64,000 bases of DNA from Macrotis lagotis (GCF_037893015.1 NC_133658.1:61795636-61859635), one strand, 5' to 3'; shown: positions 1 to 13,019, counted from the first letter of the stretch. Numbers and translations are program-made. The notes: generated by a model from the letters alone, not told the origin.

Positions 1-56
1 TGTGAAAGGGTAAGAGCAAGGTCTGACTGTGATGGCAAATGATTAAAAGCAGGTAA

Positions 57-216
57 TGGGGCAGCAAGGTGGCACAGTGAATAGAGCACCCACCCTGGAG
101 TCAGGAGTACCTGAGTTCAAATCCCATCTCAGACACTTAATAATTACCTAGCTGTGTGGCCTTTGGCAAGCCACTTAACCTCATTTGCCTTGCAAAAACC
201 TACAAAAAAAAAAAAA
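57..216 (+). repeat. WSINE1-like CORE-SINE
   Basis: Carries the tRNA-like head, the central 'cagacacttaataattacc' core, the 'ggcaagccacttaacc' block and a poly(A) tail. This is the commonest repeat in the window. Confidence 0.9.
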
Positions 217-289
217 GTAGGTAAAAAGAATTTAGAAAACTAGACTAGAATCATGTTGGGCATATTTGTAACATCCCAGAAACAACAAA

Positions 290-1780
290 TTAACCACCAA
301 ACAGAGAGGAATGAAAGAGTCAGATCTATACTTTAGAAATTATCAACATGGCAGCAATAGGAATCATGGACACAAGGTGTCAAAGGTCTAAAGAAGGACC
401 AGTGTTGCCCCTATTTTCAGAAAAAGGAAACAATCAGAATCTTCAAACTACAAGCCAATGAAGTGAACTTCAATTATTAGGAAAATTCTATAAAAGATTA
501 TTAAAGAGAGAGTGTGCTTGGGTAAGAAAGGGGAAATTAATAACAGGATGCTCATTTAGGACAGGTCATGCCAAATTAACCTTATTTCCTGTATTGACAC
601 AGATTAGGGGAATGATGTAGATATAGTTTACCTAGCTTTGAGCAAAACATCTGGATAAAAGATATCATATTATTATTGAGGACAAAATGAAGCAATATGG
701 GCTGGATGATAATATAATTCAAGGGAAAATTACATGTTTCAATGTCAGTCTAACAGGAGATCTCCACATTTCTTTTAAACAATTCCTTGGATAAAGAACA
801 GATAAAATGTCCATCAGATATGTAAGAAAGAAAAAGAAAAAGGGAAAGGGAAGGGCAAAAAATCAGGAAACATCAAAGTTGGGAGGGATAACAAATACAA
901 TGTAGTACAACAAACTAGATTATGGGGCTGAATGACAAAATCCAATAAGGACAAAGGTAAAGTCTTATTAACACTTGCAATCAAGAAAACCAACTTCACA
1001 AGTATGATTAGAAAGCAGTTTGCCCAAAATAGATTTTGGAGGTTTTAGTAGACTGTAAGCTAAATGAATCAGCAGGGTGGCAAGACAGTCAAAAGGCTAA
1101 AAATATCTTGGGTTGCACTCTGAGGCATGGATTACAGAAATTAAGAGATTAAAGTCCTATATCCTTCTCTGGTTAGGAAAATCACTCAACCTTTTAAGTG
1201 TCCATTTCTTCTACTATATGAAACGAGAAGCTTGGACTATTTGTCCTCTCCATCTCTACATCTGTGATCTAATGACTACACCTGGAGCATGGTGCTCAGC
1301 ACTGAATGCCACATTTTAGAAAGGACACTGATCAGCTGGAGACTGATAAACTTGCTCAAGTCAATGTTCTGAGGATAAATTGAAGGAGATGAGGGTGTTT
1401 AACCTGGAGAAGGGAAATCCAGACAGGATATGACTGTCCTCTATCTGAAGGGTTATCATGTAGAAGGGCTAAAATTTGTTCTGTTTGGACCCTGAGGGCA
1501 AAAGCCAAGAGTACTGAATAGGAAGTTCCACTTGAGGTCAGGAAACTCTAAAAAATTAGAACTGTACAAAAGTGGAATTAGCAGCCACTGTTAGGCGGTA
1601 GATTTCATCTCTTTGGGATGAGATTAAGAAAGTCGGAAGGTATAAAAAAGAAGCAACAAATAAGCACATTCCTAAAGAAGGTGATATGGAAATGTAGATG
1701 TCAGAATGCCTTGACATGGTCATTGACATGGGGTAATGGCAAAATTGAAAGAAAAAAAGATCATTGAACAAAAGAAACCT
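290..1780 (+). repeat. CR1/L3-type LINE remnant, sense
   Basis: Around 540-720 the text resembles the C-terminal reverse-transcriptase region of CR1/L3 LINEs (a decayed 'VDVVYLDFSKAFD'-like stretch near 615-650, then 'LLDKMERYGLDD'-like codons). Around 1,380-1,560 it resembles the 3' region of the same family. No intact frame remains. The boundaries are approximate. Confidence 0.55.
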
Positions 1781-2929
1781 GCACTAGGTCTTAAAGGGGC
1801 ATGTCTACAAGCAGAGATTTAATTAGATAGAGAATTAGGAAATAGTGCTTTCCAAGCATGGGGACAATGTGTGCAAGAGAATGGAGCACAAGGTGAGATT
1901 AAGAAAGTGAGTAGTACAGTCCAGTTTACTGACTGAAGGAATTGCTATGAAATAAAGCTAAAAAGTAATTTGAAGAAACTAGGGTGAGTCTTGAAAGCTG
2001 AAATAAACATACCTTACATTTAGTAAGCAATACTAAGAGTTCAAAGAAACTTTGGAGGCCACCAAATTCAAAATGTGCCAGAACAGGAACTTCCTCTACA
2101 AAATCTGACATACAGCTGTTCACTCTTAAGGATTTCAACAGAGGGAAAACCCACTACTTCCTAAGGATACTCTTTTGGACTTCTCTTTTCAGTAAGGTTT
2201 TCCTGGTATCAAGTCTAAGTTGACCTCTTTGGAGGTCTTTATCTACTGGTTCTAGTTCTACACTCCAGTGCCAACAAATCTTAATTCCTCTACCACAAAC
2301 CCACCCTCCAAATAGTAGAAGGCAGCTACTACATCTCACCATTCCTATACTTCTTTTCCCCCCTTTCTCTCTTCTCTAGTCTCAACAACCCTAGTTCCTT
2401 CTACCTAAACTCATGGGACATGAGTTCAAAAACCCATGCCACCTGGTTGCCTTTTTCCAGATATACTCTAGCTCATCAATGTCCTTCCCAAAATATGGCA
2501 CTCAGGGCTAAACAAAATGCTTCAGACAGAGCAAACCAAGATATAATAAAGAGGAATCACTGCCTTATTTTTGGAAGTTATTTCACTCTTAATTCAGTTT
2601 AATAATCACATTAGCTTTCTTGATTGACAATCAGATAGCTCTCATTCTGAGCTTAACATCATCTAAATCCCTTCAGTTCTTTTTCTGATGAAGTTCTCCT
2701 ACTTGAACTAAGATGGTAGTGGAAAGAGTGAAGGGGGAGAATGGAAGAGTATTTTAGAGGCAGACTTGACAAGATTTGACAATTAACTGGATATTGGGAG
2801 TAAAGGAAAAGATAGCATTAAATTTTCAAGTGTGAGTGAATGGGAAAATGAAGGTACCATTAAAAGACATGGAGAAATTAAAATAAAAAGATTTGGATAG
2901 GGGAAAAGGAATTCAAAAATTAAACATGT

Positions 2930-3240
2930 TATCAGGGACAATTTTGAGCTGTCTGCAATGGAGAATACCATCTGTATCCAGATAAAGAACTGTGGAGATC
3001 GAACAAAGTTCAAGGACTATTCCCTTTAGAAAAAAAAAGATATCTTATTGTCTGAACTTGTTATCTCTTAAACTTTTTGTTTCTTCCTTAAGAATATGAT
3101 TTCTCTCTCCTCACACTCAATTTGAATCAATGTACAACATGGAAACAAAGTAAAGACTGACAAATTACTTTCTGTGGGGGGTGGGGGAGGGAAATAAGAA
3201 TGGGGAAAATTGTAAAACTCAAAATAAATAAAATCTTTAA
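2930..3240 (+). repeat. L1 3'-end fragment
   Basis: The text 'gagaataccatctgtatcc' through a G-rich tract to a terminal AAAATAAATAAAATC matches the 3' ends at 7.77-8.06 kb and 18.35-18.77 kb. It is 5'-truncated and holds only the terminal UTR. Confidence 0.75.
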
Positions 3241-3623
3241 CAAAATTAAACATGTTAAAAGTTTTTAGTGATTGCAACATATTAAGGTGAAATTGTCTAG
3301 ATGGTAATTGGAAATATGGTATTAGCACTAAAGAGAAAGTTCAAGACATATGATACACACTTTAGCAGCCATTCACAAAGAGGCAACCATGAAAGTAAAG
3401 GAGATTATGAAGAAAATAACAAAGAATCATCTTTTCAGATTTGTCTAATTTGACAGTTGTAAGGAGTCTAAGTAGTCATCCAGTCCATCTCACTCACAAA
3501 AGTAAAGCCCACCATAACATATCAGACATATAAGTAAGTAAGTCTCTAAGGGAGCAAGAAAAAACACAATTAGATGACAGAAGAATTAACCTAGAGAAGA
3601 AAAAGCTAATTCAAGACTTATTT

Positions 3624-3780
3624 GGGGGGCAGCTAGATGGTGCAGTGGATAGAGCACCAGCCCTGGAGTCAGGAGTATGTGAGTTCAAATCCGGCCTCAG
3701 ACACATAATAATTACCTAGCTGTGTGGCCTTGGGCAAGCCACTTAACCCCATTGCCTTGCAAAAAACGAAAAAAAAAAAA
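3624..3780 (+). repeat. WSINE1-like SINE with target duplication
   Basis: Full-length copy with an A tail. The flanks 'aagacttatttgggg' and 'aagacttatttggggc' form a target-site duplication that abuts the next SINE at 3,790. Confidence 0.9.
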
Positions 3781-3789
3781 GACTTATTT

Positions 3790-3931
3790 GGGGCAGCTAG
3801 GTGGCACAGTGTATAGAGCACTGACTCTGGAGTCAGGAGAACTAGAGTTCAAATCCAGCCTCAGATACTGATTTTTAATTAGCTGTGTGATCCTAGGCAA
3901 GTCACTTAATCTCTAGTGCCTTAAAAAAAAA
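3790..3931 (+). repeat. WSINE1-like SINE
   Basis: More diverged copy directly following the previous one. The younger SINE inserted at or near its 5' end. Confidence 0.88.
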
Positions 3932-4393
3932 CTTCATCATTAAGATCCAAAGAACTTCTAAGGCTGTTGACCAATTCTCTGCATCCACACAAGACCAAAA
4001 TAAAAAAACAGTTTAAAATGAAACAGAAAAGATTAAGTGCCATTGTGATCATTAGATTCATAAATCAAGAAACATGAAAAAAGTTGTAGTCTCACTCAAA
4101 GGAAACCTTTAACAAAAGGTGATTTAGGCATTTACTCAGATAGAAGCTAGGGGATTAATAGGCAAGAGAAAGTTTTGGAATACATGCTTAAAAGCCATTC
4201 ACATATAGCTGATTATTAAAACTTTGAGTGGATAGATTGATATTTGCCTTCAACCTGGATAGTTTCAAAACATCTTCAAGCTCTATCATCCTCAGATTTT
4301 CTAAAATACACCGGTTTAATTTTTCTATTCCATTCCTATACTACTTTTATGCTGTACCTTCCCCTAAAATCTAAAGACCTTAAGAATGTGGGG

Positions 4394-4650
4394 AGGGGGG
4401 TGGCTAGGTGGTGCAGTGGATAGAGCACCGGCCCTGGAGTCAGGAGTACCTGAGTTCAAATGCAGCCTCAGACAATTAATAATTACCAGCTGTGGGGGTG
4501 GCTAGGCTTCGTAGTGGATAAAGCACTGGCCTTGGAGTCAGGAGTACCTGGGTTCAAATCCGGTCTCAGACACTTAATAATTACCTAGCTATATGGCCTT
4601 AGGCAAGCCACTTAACCCCATTGCTTTGCAAAAACCTTAAAAAAAAAAAA
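4394..4650 (+). repeat. Two WSINE1-like SINEs in tandem
   Basis: The first copy (about 4,394-4,493) stops inside its core at 'ttaataattaccagctgtgg'. A second complete copy (about 4,494-4,650) follows and ends in poly(A). The arrangement fits insertion of one SINE into another. Confidence 0.85.
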
Positions 4651-4671
4651 GACAGGGCATGGGCACTACAC

Positions 4672-5255
4672 TTTTTTTACATTTCTTTGGCTTATTTATT
4701 TTATATTATTACAGTAATCTTGTTGTGAGAGTAAACATAACCCCCCCCCAAAAAAAGATAAGAGAAACTTCAAGAATAGTGAGAGAGAAAGAAAAGTGTA
4801 CTTCAGTCTTTGTTCAGATTTCAATGGCTCTGTCTCTGGGATGAGTTCCCTTCTTTATCTCAAGTCCACCAGAGAAGTTGCTTCATTATTTTTCCCACAG
4901 TTGCTATTTATTACTAACTGTATTTCCCTCCACTATATTCCTCCCCACTTTCATTTATTCCATTCTCTCTCTTCTTTCACCCTGTCCCTGCTCAGAAACG
5001 TGTTGTATCTGAGTACCCTGTCCCACAATCTTCCCTCTCTTTTATCACCTACTCCCCCCTTCCCTCACTCTATTCCCCCTTATCCCATCCCTTTCCTCGC
5101 ATTTTTCTTTAGGATAAGATAGATTTCTCTACCCTATTAAGTGTGTATTTTATTTCATCTCTGAGCCACTTCTGATGAAAATGAAGGCTCCCTCAGAACA
5201 CCCCTCACCTTCCCTCTTTCCTCTCCATTGCAAAAGCTTTATCTTGACTCTTAAG
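4672..5255 (-). repeat. HAL1/L1 3'-region fragment, antisense
   Basis: Aligns by eye with the 3' part of the HAL1-like element at 37.06-38.2 kb: the same ordered pyrimidine-rich blocks, ending at 'cacttctgatgaaaatgaag' here and 'cacctctgatgagagtgaag' there. No coding part is present. Confidence 0.55.
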
Positions 5256-5261
5256 TAGCAT

Positions 5262-5660
5262 ACTCTTTCAATTAGTCAATAATCATTTATTAAGCATCTA
5301 CCAAGCATTGGGAATAGAAAGGGGAGACAGTGTTTGCCCTTGAGAATTTACAGTCTAAACAAGAAAACAAATATGTAACCAAAAAAAGCTATAAAAAGGA
5401 TAAATAGGATAGAATTATCAGAGGGAAGGCCCCAAAATTAAGAGGGATTGTGAAAAATATCCTAGAGAGAGTGGGATTTGAAGGGGGATTTGAAGGAAAC
5501 CAGAGAAATTTGGAGGCAGAGATGAAAAGGGAAAATATTCTAGGCATGAAGGAGTGCTAGAGAAAATGTTCAGAGATGAGATGTAATATTGTGTTCCTGG
5601 AACAGCAAAGATACCAGTATAACTGAATTAAAGAAAGCAAGAGGCAGAGTTAGTGGAAAT
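5262..5660 (+). repeat. Old interspersed repeat, related to 30.93-31.24 kb
   Basis: Begins 'caataatcatttattaagc', then a 'tttgcccttgagaatttacagt' block, an 'agagggaaggc' block and 'ggaggcagagatgaaaag'. The copy at 30.93-31.24 kb keeps the same order of blocks. The family is familiar in marsupial DNA, but I do not name it. Confidence 0.5.
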
Positions 5661-6404
5661 CTATTGTTGACATCTGCTCAAGGAGTTTAGCCACAAAGGC
5701 AAGAAAGACATGAAACAATAGTTAATGGGGACAGAAGAAATCAAGGGAAGATGTAGGTAAAAGGGACAAATTTATACACAGTATAGAAGCAGTCAGGAGA
5801 GAGGGACAGAAGAGAAAATGAGAGTGAAGATGATAATAAGGAGGTAATTTATTAGAGGAAAAGGGATTGAATGAGATTACTTATGCTGGTAGGTAGACTG
5901 ACCTTGGCAAAGAGGTCATCTACACTTCATCATGTAGGATAATGGCAGATGACATCAGAATGATTAGGAGGAGGGAAAAAGAGGGAACTCACAGCAAATA
6001 ACTTCATATTTTACTGAAAAAATAATTGAGGTTAATTGTTCTCAGATGAGAGAATTGAAGAGAGAGAGTCATGAAAGGCTTGAGGAGGGATGAAAAGGTT
6101 TGGAAGAGTCATCTCAATGACAATGAGTTGATAAGGGAAACACCAATGCAGAGTATAGCTAGTGCAGAGGTGAGGAAGTAGAGGCACAGTGCAAACAAAG
6201 AACAGAGTTTGGTACAAAAAGGCAGAGGGAGAAATGGAAGTCAATAGATTATGATTAAGTAAGAGAATTTTAGGGTTCATGACAGAAGTGGTACATTTGT
6301 GGATGATGGCAAGATAAAAATATGATCATCTTTCTCTGCAGCTAAGGTGAGAAATCCTGAAAAATGTTGATGATTTCTAAGTCTTCCCATACTCCCTCAG
6401 AATT

Positions 6405-6646
6405 AGGAGGAAGCTAGGTGGCACAGTGTATGGAGAAATATACCTGTAGTTGAGAAGATGCAAGGTGAAAATCTGCCTCAGACACTTATTAGCTGTGTGA
6501 CCAGATCCAAGGCACTTACTTTTTGTGCCTCAGTTTCTTCATCTATAAAATGAGGATAACATCATCTCCTTGGGTTGCATAAGGATTTGCACTCTGCAGA
6601 TCTTAAAGTGCTCTATAAATGCTAGCTATCGTTATTACTATTAGAA
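6405..6646 (+). repeat. MIR-type CORE-SINE
   Basis: Has the tRNA-like head, the CORE segment with 'cctcagtttcttcatctataaaatgagg', and a 3' segment ending 'agtgctctataaatgctagc'. It is older and more diverged than the WSINE1-like copies. Confidence 0.8.
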
Positions 6647-6656
6647 AAAGGAGCTC

Positions 6657-6814
6657 GGGGCAGCTAGGTGGCACAGTGGATAGAGCACTGGCCTTGGAGT
6701 CAGGAGTACCTGAGTTCAAATCCGGCCTCAGACACTTAATAATTACCTAGCTGTGTGGCCTTGGGCAAGCCACTTAACCCCACTACCTTGAAAAATCTTT
6801 TAAAAAAAAAAAAG
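6657..6814 (+). repeat. WSINE1-like SINE
   Basis: Complete copy close to the local consensus, with an A tail. Confidence 0.9.
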
Positions 6815-6822
6815 AACTCATG

Positions 6823-6990
6823 GGCAGCTAGGTGGTGCAGTGGATAGAGCAACTGCCCTGGAGTCAGGAGTACCTGAGTTCAAATCCGGCCTCAGATATT
6901 TAATAATTACCAAGCTGTGTGGCCTTGGGCAAGCCACTTAACCCCATTATCTAGCAAAAATCTAAAAAAACAAAAAACAAAAACAAACTC
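6823..6990 (+). repeat. WSINE1-like SINE
   Basis: Complete copy immediately following the one above. The tail is an A-rich run interrupted by C. Confidence 0.9.
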
Positions 6991-7049
6991 ACAAAATACT
7001 TCATTTCTAGCTAATTTAAAAGCCTCTATTAAAAAGTAATTTTTCAAAG

Positions 7050-8065
7050 GACTCATTTCTAAAATATATAGAGAACTGGGTCAAATTTTTTAAAAAAAGA
7101 CAAGCTATTCCCCACTTGACAAAATGGTCAAAGGATATGCAAAGGCAATTTACAGCTGAGGAAATCACAGTAATCCATAGTCATATGAAAAATTGCTCCA
7201 AAACATTACTTATTAGAGAAATGAAAATTAAAGCATTAAAGCACCACCTCACACCTCTCAGACTGGCTAATATGACTAGAAAGAACAATGATCAATGTTG
7301 GAAGGGATGTGAGAAATCTGGGACACTGATACATTGTTGGTGGTGCTGTGAACTCATCCAACCTTTCTGGAGAGAAATTTGGAATTATGACCGAAAGGCA
7401 ACAAAAATGTGCATACTTTTTGACCCAGCAATACCACTACTGGGTCTATTCCCTGAAGAGATAATGAAAAAAGGTAAAAACATCACCTGGACAAAAATAT
7501 TCATAGTACCTATGTTTGTGGTGGCAAAGAATTAGAAATTGAGTGAATGTCCATCAACTGGGAAATGGCTTAACAAACTGTGGTGCATGTATGTGATGGA
7601 ACACTATTGTTCAATTAGAAACCAGGAGGGATGGAAATTCAGGGAAGCCTGGAAGGATTTGCATGAACTTATGCTCAGCAAGATGAGCAGAACCAGAAGA
7701 ACACTGTATGCCCTAACAGCAACATGGGAGAGATGATCAACCTTAATGGATTTGCTCATACCAACAGGGCAAAATTGAGGCACAAGAGAATGCCATCCGT
7801 ATCCTGAGGAAGAAATGTGGAGTTTTGAACAAAGACCAAAGACTATTACCTTTAATTTTTAAAAAAATGTTATCTTAATATGTAATTCTGCTGTATCTCA
7901 TACTTTATGTTTCTTCCTTAAGGATATGATTTCTCTCTCATCATTTAGATCAATGCATACCATGCAAGCAATGTAAAGACTAACAAACTGTCCTCTGTGG
8001 GGGGAAGGAAGCAAGATTAAGGGGAAAATTGCAAAATTCAAAATAAATAAAGTCTTTCAAAAAAC
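7050..8065 (+). repeat. 5'-truncated L1 with 15-bp target duplication
   Basis: A one-kilobase L1 3' piece. Two open stretches (7,116-7,535 and 7,539-7,736) encode the C-terminal part of L1 ORF2, with 'FDPAIPLLGLFPEEI' and 'STGKWLNKLWC' blocks homologous to the end of ORF2 in other mammals. A stop separates them, so the fragment is dead. The 3' UTR ends in AAATAAATAAAG. The perfect repeat agtaatttttcaaag at 7,035-7,049 and 8,066-8,080 is the target-site duplication, so insertion was recent enough to leave it unmutated. Confidence 0.88.
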
Positions 8066-8239
8066 AGTAATTTTTCAAAGATATTTTAATAATGACTAAC
8101 AGGAAAGGTTATTAAGTGAACAAGAAAAAAAAATTATACAAAATAGCAGAGATATAGGCAATGTGATATCATGAAAAGATACCAAATTAAAACCTTAGCT
8201 CCATCTAGTTATATGTCATTGCCTTTCTCTGGGACTCAA

Positions 8240-9052
8240 CTTTCTCTTCTGGCTGAACCCTTCTAGAGAGCAATATGGAACTATGACCCAAAGAGCAGTA
8301 AAGGCCATGTCTTTTGACTTAGTAATACCAATACTAGGTTATATCCAGAAAAAATCACAAAAAATGGGAAAAGTTCCATATGCTCCAAAATATTCATAGC
8401 AGCTCTTTTTATAGTGGCAAAGAATTAGAAATTGAGAGGATGTCCAACAATTGGGGAATGGCTGAAACAATTATGATATATGAATACTATGGAGTACTAT
8501 TGTTCTATAAGATACCATGAATAGTTGGATTCTAGAGAAGCATGGAATGAATAACAGGAACTGATGCTGAGCAAAGGGAGCAGAAACAGGAGAAAATTGA
8601 ACACATTAACAACAACATTGTGAGTTGATCAACCACGATGGATGCAGCTCTTCTCAACAGTTCAGACAACTAGGACAACCATAGGAGGCTGGCTATGGAC
8701 AATGCTATCTCCATCCAAAGGAAGAAAACAAAACCAAAAAGAAAAGAACCCCTATAGAATGTGAATTAACACTACATTCACTTTTTAAAAATTTCTCTTA
8801 TGTATTTCTTTCCTTCCTCATGGTTTTCTTTTTCCTTAATCCTAATTCCTCATACCAAAAATGACTAATCTGTTAAATATGTTTAAAACACATGTGTACG
8901 TACTATATTCACCAGACTGTTTGCTGTTGAAGGGAGGGGGATGGGGAAGGGAGGGTGGAACGAAATTATATGACTTAAAATTATGCATATGTATGAGGAT
9001 GATTGTTGAAAAACTTTCATAACATGTAATTGGAAAAATAAAAAATCAATAA
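8240..9052 (+). repeat. 5'-truncated L1, second subfamily
   Basis: L1 ORF2 C-terminus and 3' UTR, related to the copy at 27.9-28.9 kb ('agcagctctttttatagtgg', 'caatgctatctccatcc'). Ends in AAAAATAAAAAATCAATAAAA. It appears to split an older MIR whose 3' part resumes at 'aaaatgagatggctggac'. Confidence 0.8.
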
Positions 9053-9119
9053 AAAAACAAAATGAGATGGCTGGACTAAATCAGCTATAAAAATCCATGA
9101 TTAAAACATCTTATAAACT

Positions 9120-9420
9120 GTTGAGGAGATTTTTTTTTAACATTAAATTCAATGCTGGCCAGGCTATAGAAAAACTCATTTGCAAATTGCTGTTACAGAA
9201 ATGAAGAGGCATAATCCTTTTGAAAAGCACTGTAGCAATATACAATCAAAATTTCATAACTCTTCCTATTCTTTGAACCACTGATCTCACTAGTAAGTTC
9301 TACAATGTTTAACAAAAGGATACAATCCGCATACAAAAAAAATCATAGCAGCATTATTAGCAACTGTAAAAAAATGGAAACAATCCAAGTGTAAAACATT
9401 TAGGGAATTGTGGTAACCAT
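9120..9420 (+). repeat. Ancient L1 fragment
   Basis: The order of blocks ('aaactcatttgcaaattgc', 'aatcatagcagcattatta', 'ggaaacaatccaagtg') follows the L1 ORF2 3' portion, but divergence is heavy. Confidence 0.45.
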
Positions 9421-9605
9421 TATGTGCCATAAGAAATTACAAATGTGAAGAATGAAAACATGAAAAACTTTATGAAATGATGAGGAATGAAGAAAGCAAA
9501 ATGAAGATGCCCATAATAACTATAATGACAAGTCAGTAAAGCAACAAAATCTGAAACTACATGAAAAAAAATTTCAGAAGAGAAAGAAGAAAACATTTTA
9601 TTCCA

Positions 9606-9817
9606 GAGGTATGATATGCCAAGCACCATGCCAAATATCTCATTTGATCCTTACAACTCTGTAAATCAGGTGCTATTATTATTCCATTTTACAAATCAAG
9701 GTAGACAAAGGACTTGCCCAAAGTCACACAGCTAATAAGTATCTGAGGCCATATCTGAACTCGGGTCTTCCTGTCTCCAGGACCCACACTTCATCCACTG
9801 CATCACCCAGCTGCCCC
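9606..9817 (-). repeat. MIR-type CORE-SINE, antisense
   Basis: Antisense MIR layout: 'ttccattttacaaatcaagg', 'gacttgcccaaagtcacaca', then 'cactgcatcacccagctgcc'. Confidence 0.8.
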
Positions 9818-9840
9818 AGGAGACTTAAAGCAAAGACCAT

Positions 9841-10176
9841 CTTTTTTTTAGGTTTTTTTTTTTTGCAAGAGAAACGGGGTTAAGTGGCTTGCCCAAGGCC
9901 ACACAGCTTAGGTAATTTATTAAGTGTCTTTTTTTTATCTTTTTTTTTTAGATTTTTTTCAAGACAATGGGGTTGAGTGGCTTGCCCAAGGCCACACAGC
10001 TAGGTAATTAAGTGTCTGAGGCCGGATTTGAACCCAGGTACTCCTGACTCCAGGGCGGGTGCTTTATCCACTGTGCCACCTAGCCGCCCCTATTAAGTGT
10101 CTGAGAACGGATTTGAACCCAGGTACTCCTGACTCAAGGGTCGGTGCTTTATCCACTACGCCACCTAGCTGCCCCA
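9841..10176 (-). repeat. WSINE1-like SINE split by another WSINE1-like SINE
   Basis: An outer antisense copy (9,841-9,929 and 10,091-10,176) is interrupted by an inner antisense copy (9,930-10,090). The duplicated outer sequence tattaagtgtct at 9,918-9,929 and 10,091-10,102 is the target duplication of the inner copy. It gives a clear relative age for the two insertions. Confidence 0.92.
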
Positions 10177-10629
10177 AAGACTAGCTTTTTTAAATTAATT
10201 TTTAATTTTTAAAACCTGTGATCTGGGCTTATGAGAGGCAACATGATGCCCTAGAGAGAAGGCTGAACATGAACTACACAGAACTACAGAGAACAGACCT
10301 CGAACTACAGAGAACTGACTCAAGTCCTGCCTTGGATACATAATTTAACTAGAGACAAGTCACAAACTCCTGGAGTCCCAAGCAAATCTCTAAATATTCT
10401 CTGCATAAAAAGCATTTATGAAGTGCTTCCCATGTGCCAGACACTGAATTAATCATTGTTAACTAGAGTTACAAAGAAAGGAGTTTACAACCTAATGGAG
10501 AAGGGAATTTTCTACAGTGATAAAATCACAAATCATCTTTTAAAAAAGCAAATGATAAAACTGAAGTTTTTCGTTTTGTGTGCAAGTTTTTATTTTTATG
10601 GGACCAATGCTTAGAATGCACTTTAAAGA

Positions 10630-10775
10630 AATGTTTTATGAGGCAGGGTGGCACAGTCAATAGGGTGTTAGGATTGAAACTAGGTAGACCTACTTCAGTT
10701 GAAATTCCATCCCTAACATTTATGAACTGTGTGACCAGGGTAGATCACTTAATTTCTATTATGCCTCAGGAAGTT
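10630..10775 (+). repeat. Degenerate MIR-type SINE
   Basis: Recognisable 'ggcagggtggcacagtcaat' head, 'gaactgtgtgaccagggtag' block and 'tgcctcagg' end. Confidence 0.65.
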
Positions 10776-10802
10776 CCCCAAGACTTATCTACTAAACCAT
10801 AG

Positions 10803-12968
10803 TTGAGCTGCAATCTGTATTCTGACCTTGGTGGAAGGAGGTCCAACACTGGTGAAATCACAGATGTTTCTTGGACTTGCATTTAATAAGAAAAATAAAA
10901 TCTCAATGATCTAAAAAGATAAACAGTTGACAGACAGATGGGTAGAAAGTAAATACAAAGCAGAATAAAATAAAGATGATTTACTTAAGACATGGTCGAG
11001 GCACTTTCAAAAGCAGACTTTTATATGTATATTTTATATTTCCATCCCTCCCCTTTCCCCTTCCCAGAAAACCATTCCTTATAAAGATTTTAAAAGGAAC
11101 CCCACCACTGAAAAAAAGCACAACTAGTAAATACAAATAAATATACTAAAAAAGTGACTATATAAGTATGCACAACACACATACAACTACACACAATATT
11201 CCTCATGTGTAGACCTGATAAATACATTTAATCTCCCCCCAAAAAAACTTCAATATACATATACATATTTATGTGATATTCCACAATTGTGTACCCGTTT
11301 CTGAAATGGAGTTGGGGAAATGTGGTAAATACACCTCTTAATAGGCTGGTCGAGTTTGATCCTGATGAACCAACCAGAATTGAGGATGGTCTTGTGACAA
11401 CAACTTTCAAAGGTGAACTAAGGCAAATGTAGAGAAAATAACAGTTCAAATGAGAAAAGTTTTAGATCAAGAATTTAGACTCAAGAATAAAGAAAAAGTG
11501 AAAAAAGATTATTTAGCAAAGAGTATCATAATTAAACATGAGTCTTGCAGATTTAAAAAATAGTTAAGATTTGAAAAGTAATTTTTTCCCTAACATTGCT
11601 ATCAAATAGGTAGTACAAATGTTACCTTCATTTTTTAGTTTAAAGAAATTCAGGTTCCTAGTAGTTAATTATTTTGCCCAAAAAAAGAAAGTCAATAAGC
11701 TACCCTAGGCTTCCTGAACCCAAGTCCAGCCCCTGCCAATGAACCTCTACAAAATGGTTGGATGAAGAGAGAAGAAGACATGTAACCTGGACAGCAAGAT
11801 GATGTTATAACCCCAGTCTCCCCAAAGAAAGAAATAATTTTTAAGTGGTTATGGCAGATAGAACATTCAACTTAATATTCTAATGTTGTAGTAATAAAAA
11901 TAGTTCCTTAAATGTATGTACCATATTAACTTTTTCCCCTTCCAATATGCTTTCATAAATGACCTAATACATTAAAAATTAGGTTCGTCATAATACTGCT
12001 TATGGTTCCTCACTAATGAGAAAACCTAAAAAGTTCAACTGAAGATACATGTCTTCATTATCCATGATTTTATCCTTTTATCCTCCATAAGAGACACTAA
12101 AACATATATTTCAATAATCTGACAATGACAAATGAATACTCTCATAACCCAAAGCAAGGCACTAATCCATAATTCTATCCTTATATACAGCTATCTACTG
12201 ATCAATTTACAAGCAATTTAAGAGGAAAAATAAAAATATAAACGTTTGAAAAATGTTCTCCCTCTCAGTACCAACACATGGGCAGACTGAGCAAGTAAAG
12301 CACTAAATGGTAAACCAGTATTGTAAAACCCTACCAAAACAACCAAACCCACAACCATACTGATATAGATATAAATTGCTCAAGAGTACCCTATCCAAGC
12401 AATTTGTATTCTCATATACTTCCACCACTATTCATACCTAAATCCAATCCCAATACTCAGGATTTCAATAAGTAAAAAATGAGTTTTGCAAAAATCTTAT
12501 GCCTTGCTTACTTCTTTACAACATACTTAATAAACCAATAAGAATTATACTCAACTTGACATTTCACTACCCTAATTATATAATTCTTTGGGAGTTGGAG
12601 CAGAATAAGTATTTTTCCTATATTTAAACTTGAAACTTGACTTTAAAAGGGCTTGAGCAAGTTAGTAAAAACCTTAATAGTAAATATTTTTCTAATACAG
12701 TTTAATGAAAAATATACATTTAAGTACAAGTCACAAGCTGTTAGCCAAAATAATTTGACCACTTGTTGCTCTACTGAAAAAAAATTTTTTTAAAGATGGT
12801 CCTGCCTTCAGTATTTTCTTACAAAATAACAATCAACAATGAAAGAGTTCTGCTGTAAGATATTTCAAATTAAGTCAATTTTTTGCCTAATATGACTAGT
12901 CTAAAAACAACAAGACTAATAAAAAGTTCAACAAAATATTCAAAAGACATGTAATTTAAAGTATTTTT

Positions 12969-12969
<1 letters not shown>
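10803..12969. other. AT-rich intron, no gene seen
   Basis: No open frame, RNA gene or clear repeat was recognised, apart from a pyrimidine tract with an A-rich flank at about 11,030-11,110 that resembles an antisense L1 3' end. Confidence 0.5.

Positions 12970-13017
<48 letters not shown>
12970..13017. repeat. (CA)24 microsatellite
   Basis: Uninterrupted 48-bp alternating AC run. Confidence 0.98.
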
Positions 13018-13018
<1 letters not shown>

Positions 13019-13019
13019 C

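Noticed and set aside
7116-7736. Open frames of 139 and 65 codons that look like a small gene
   Set aside because: They are the L1 ORF2 C-terminus, as shown by homology to several other copies in the window and by the target duplication.
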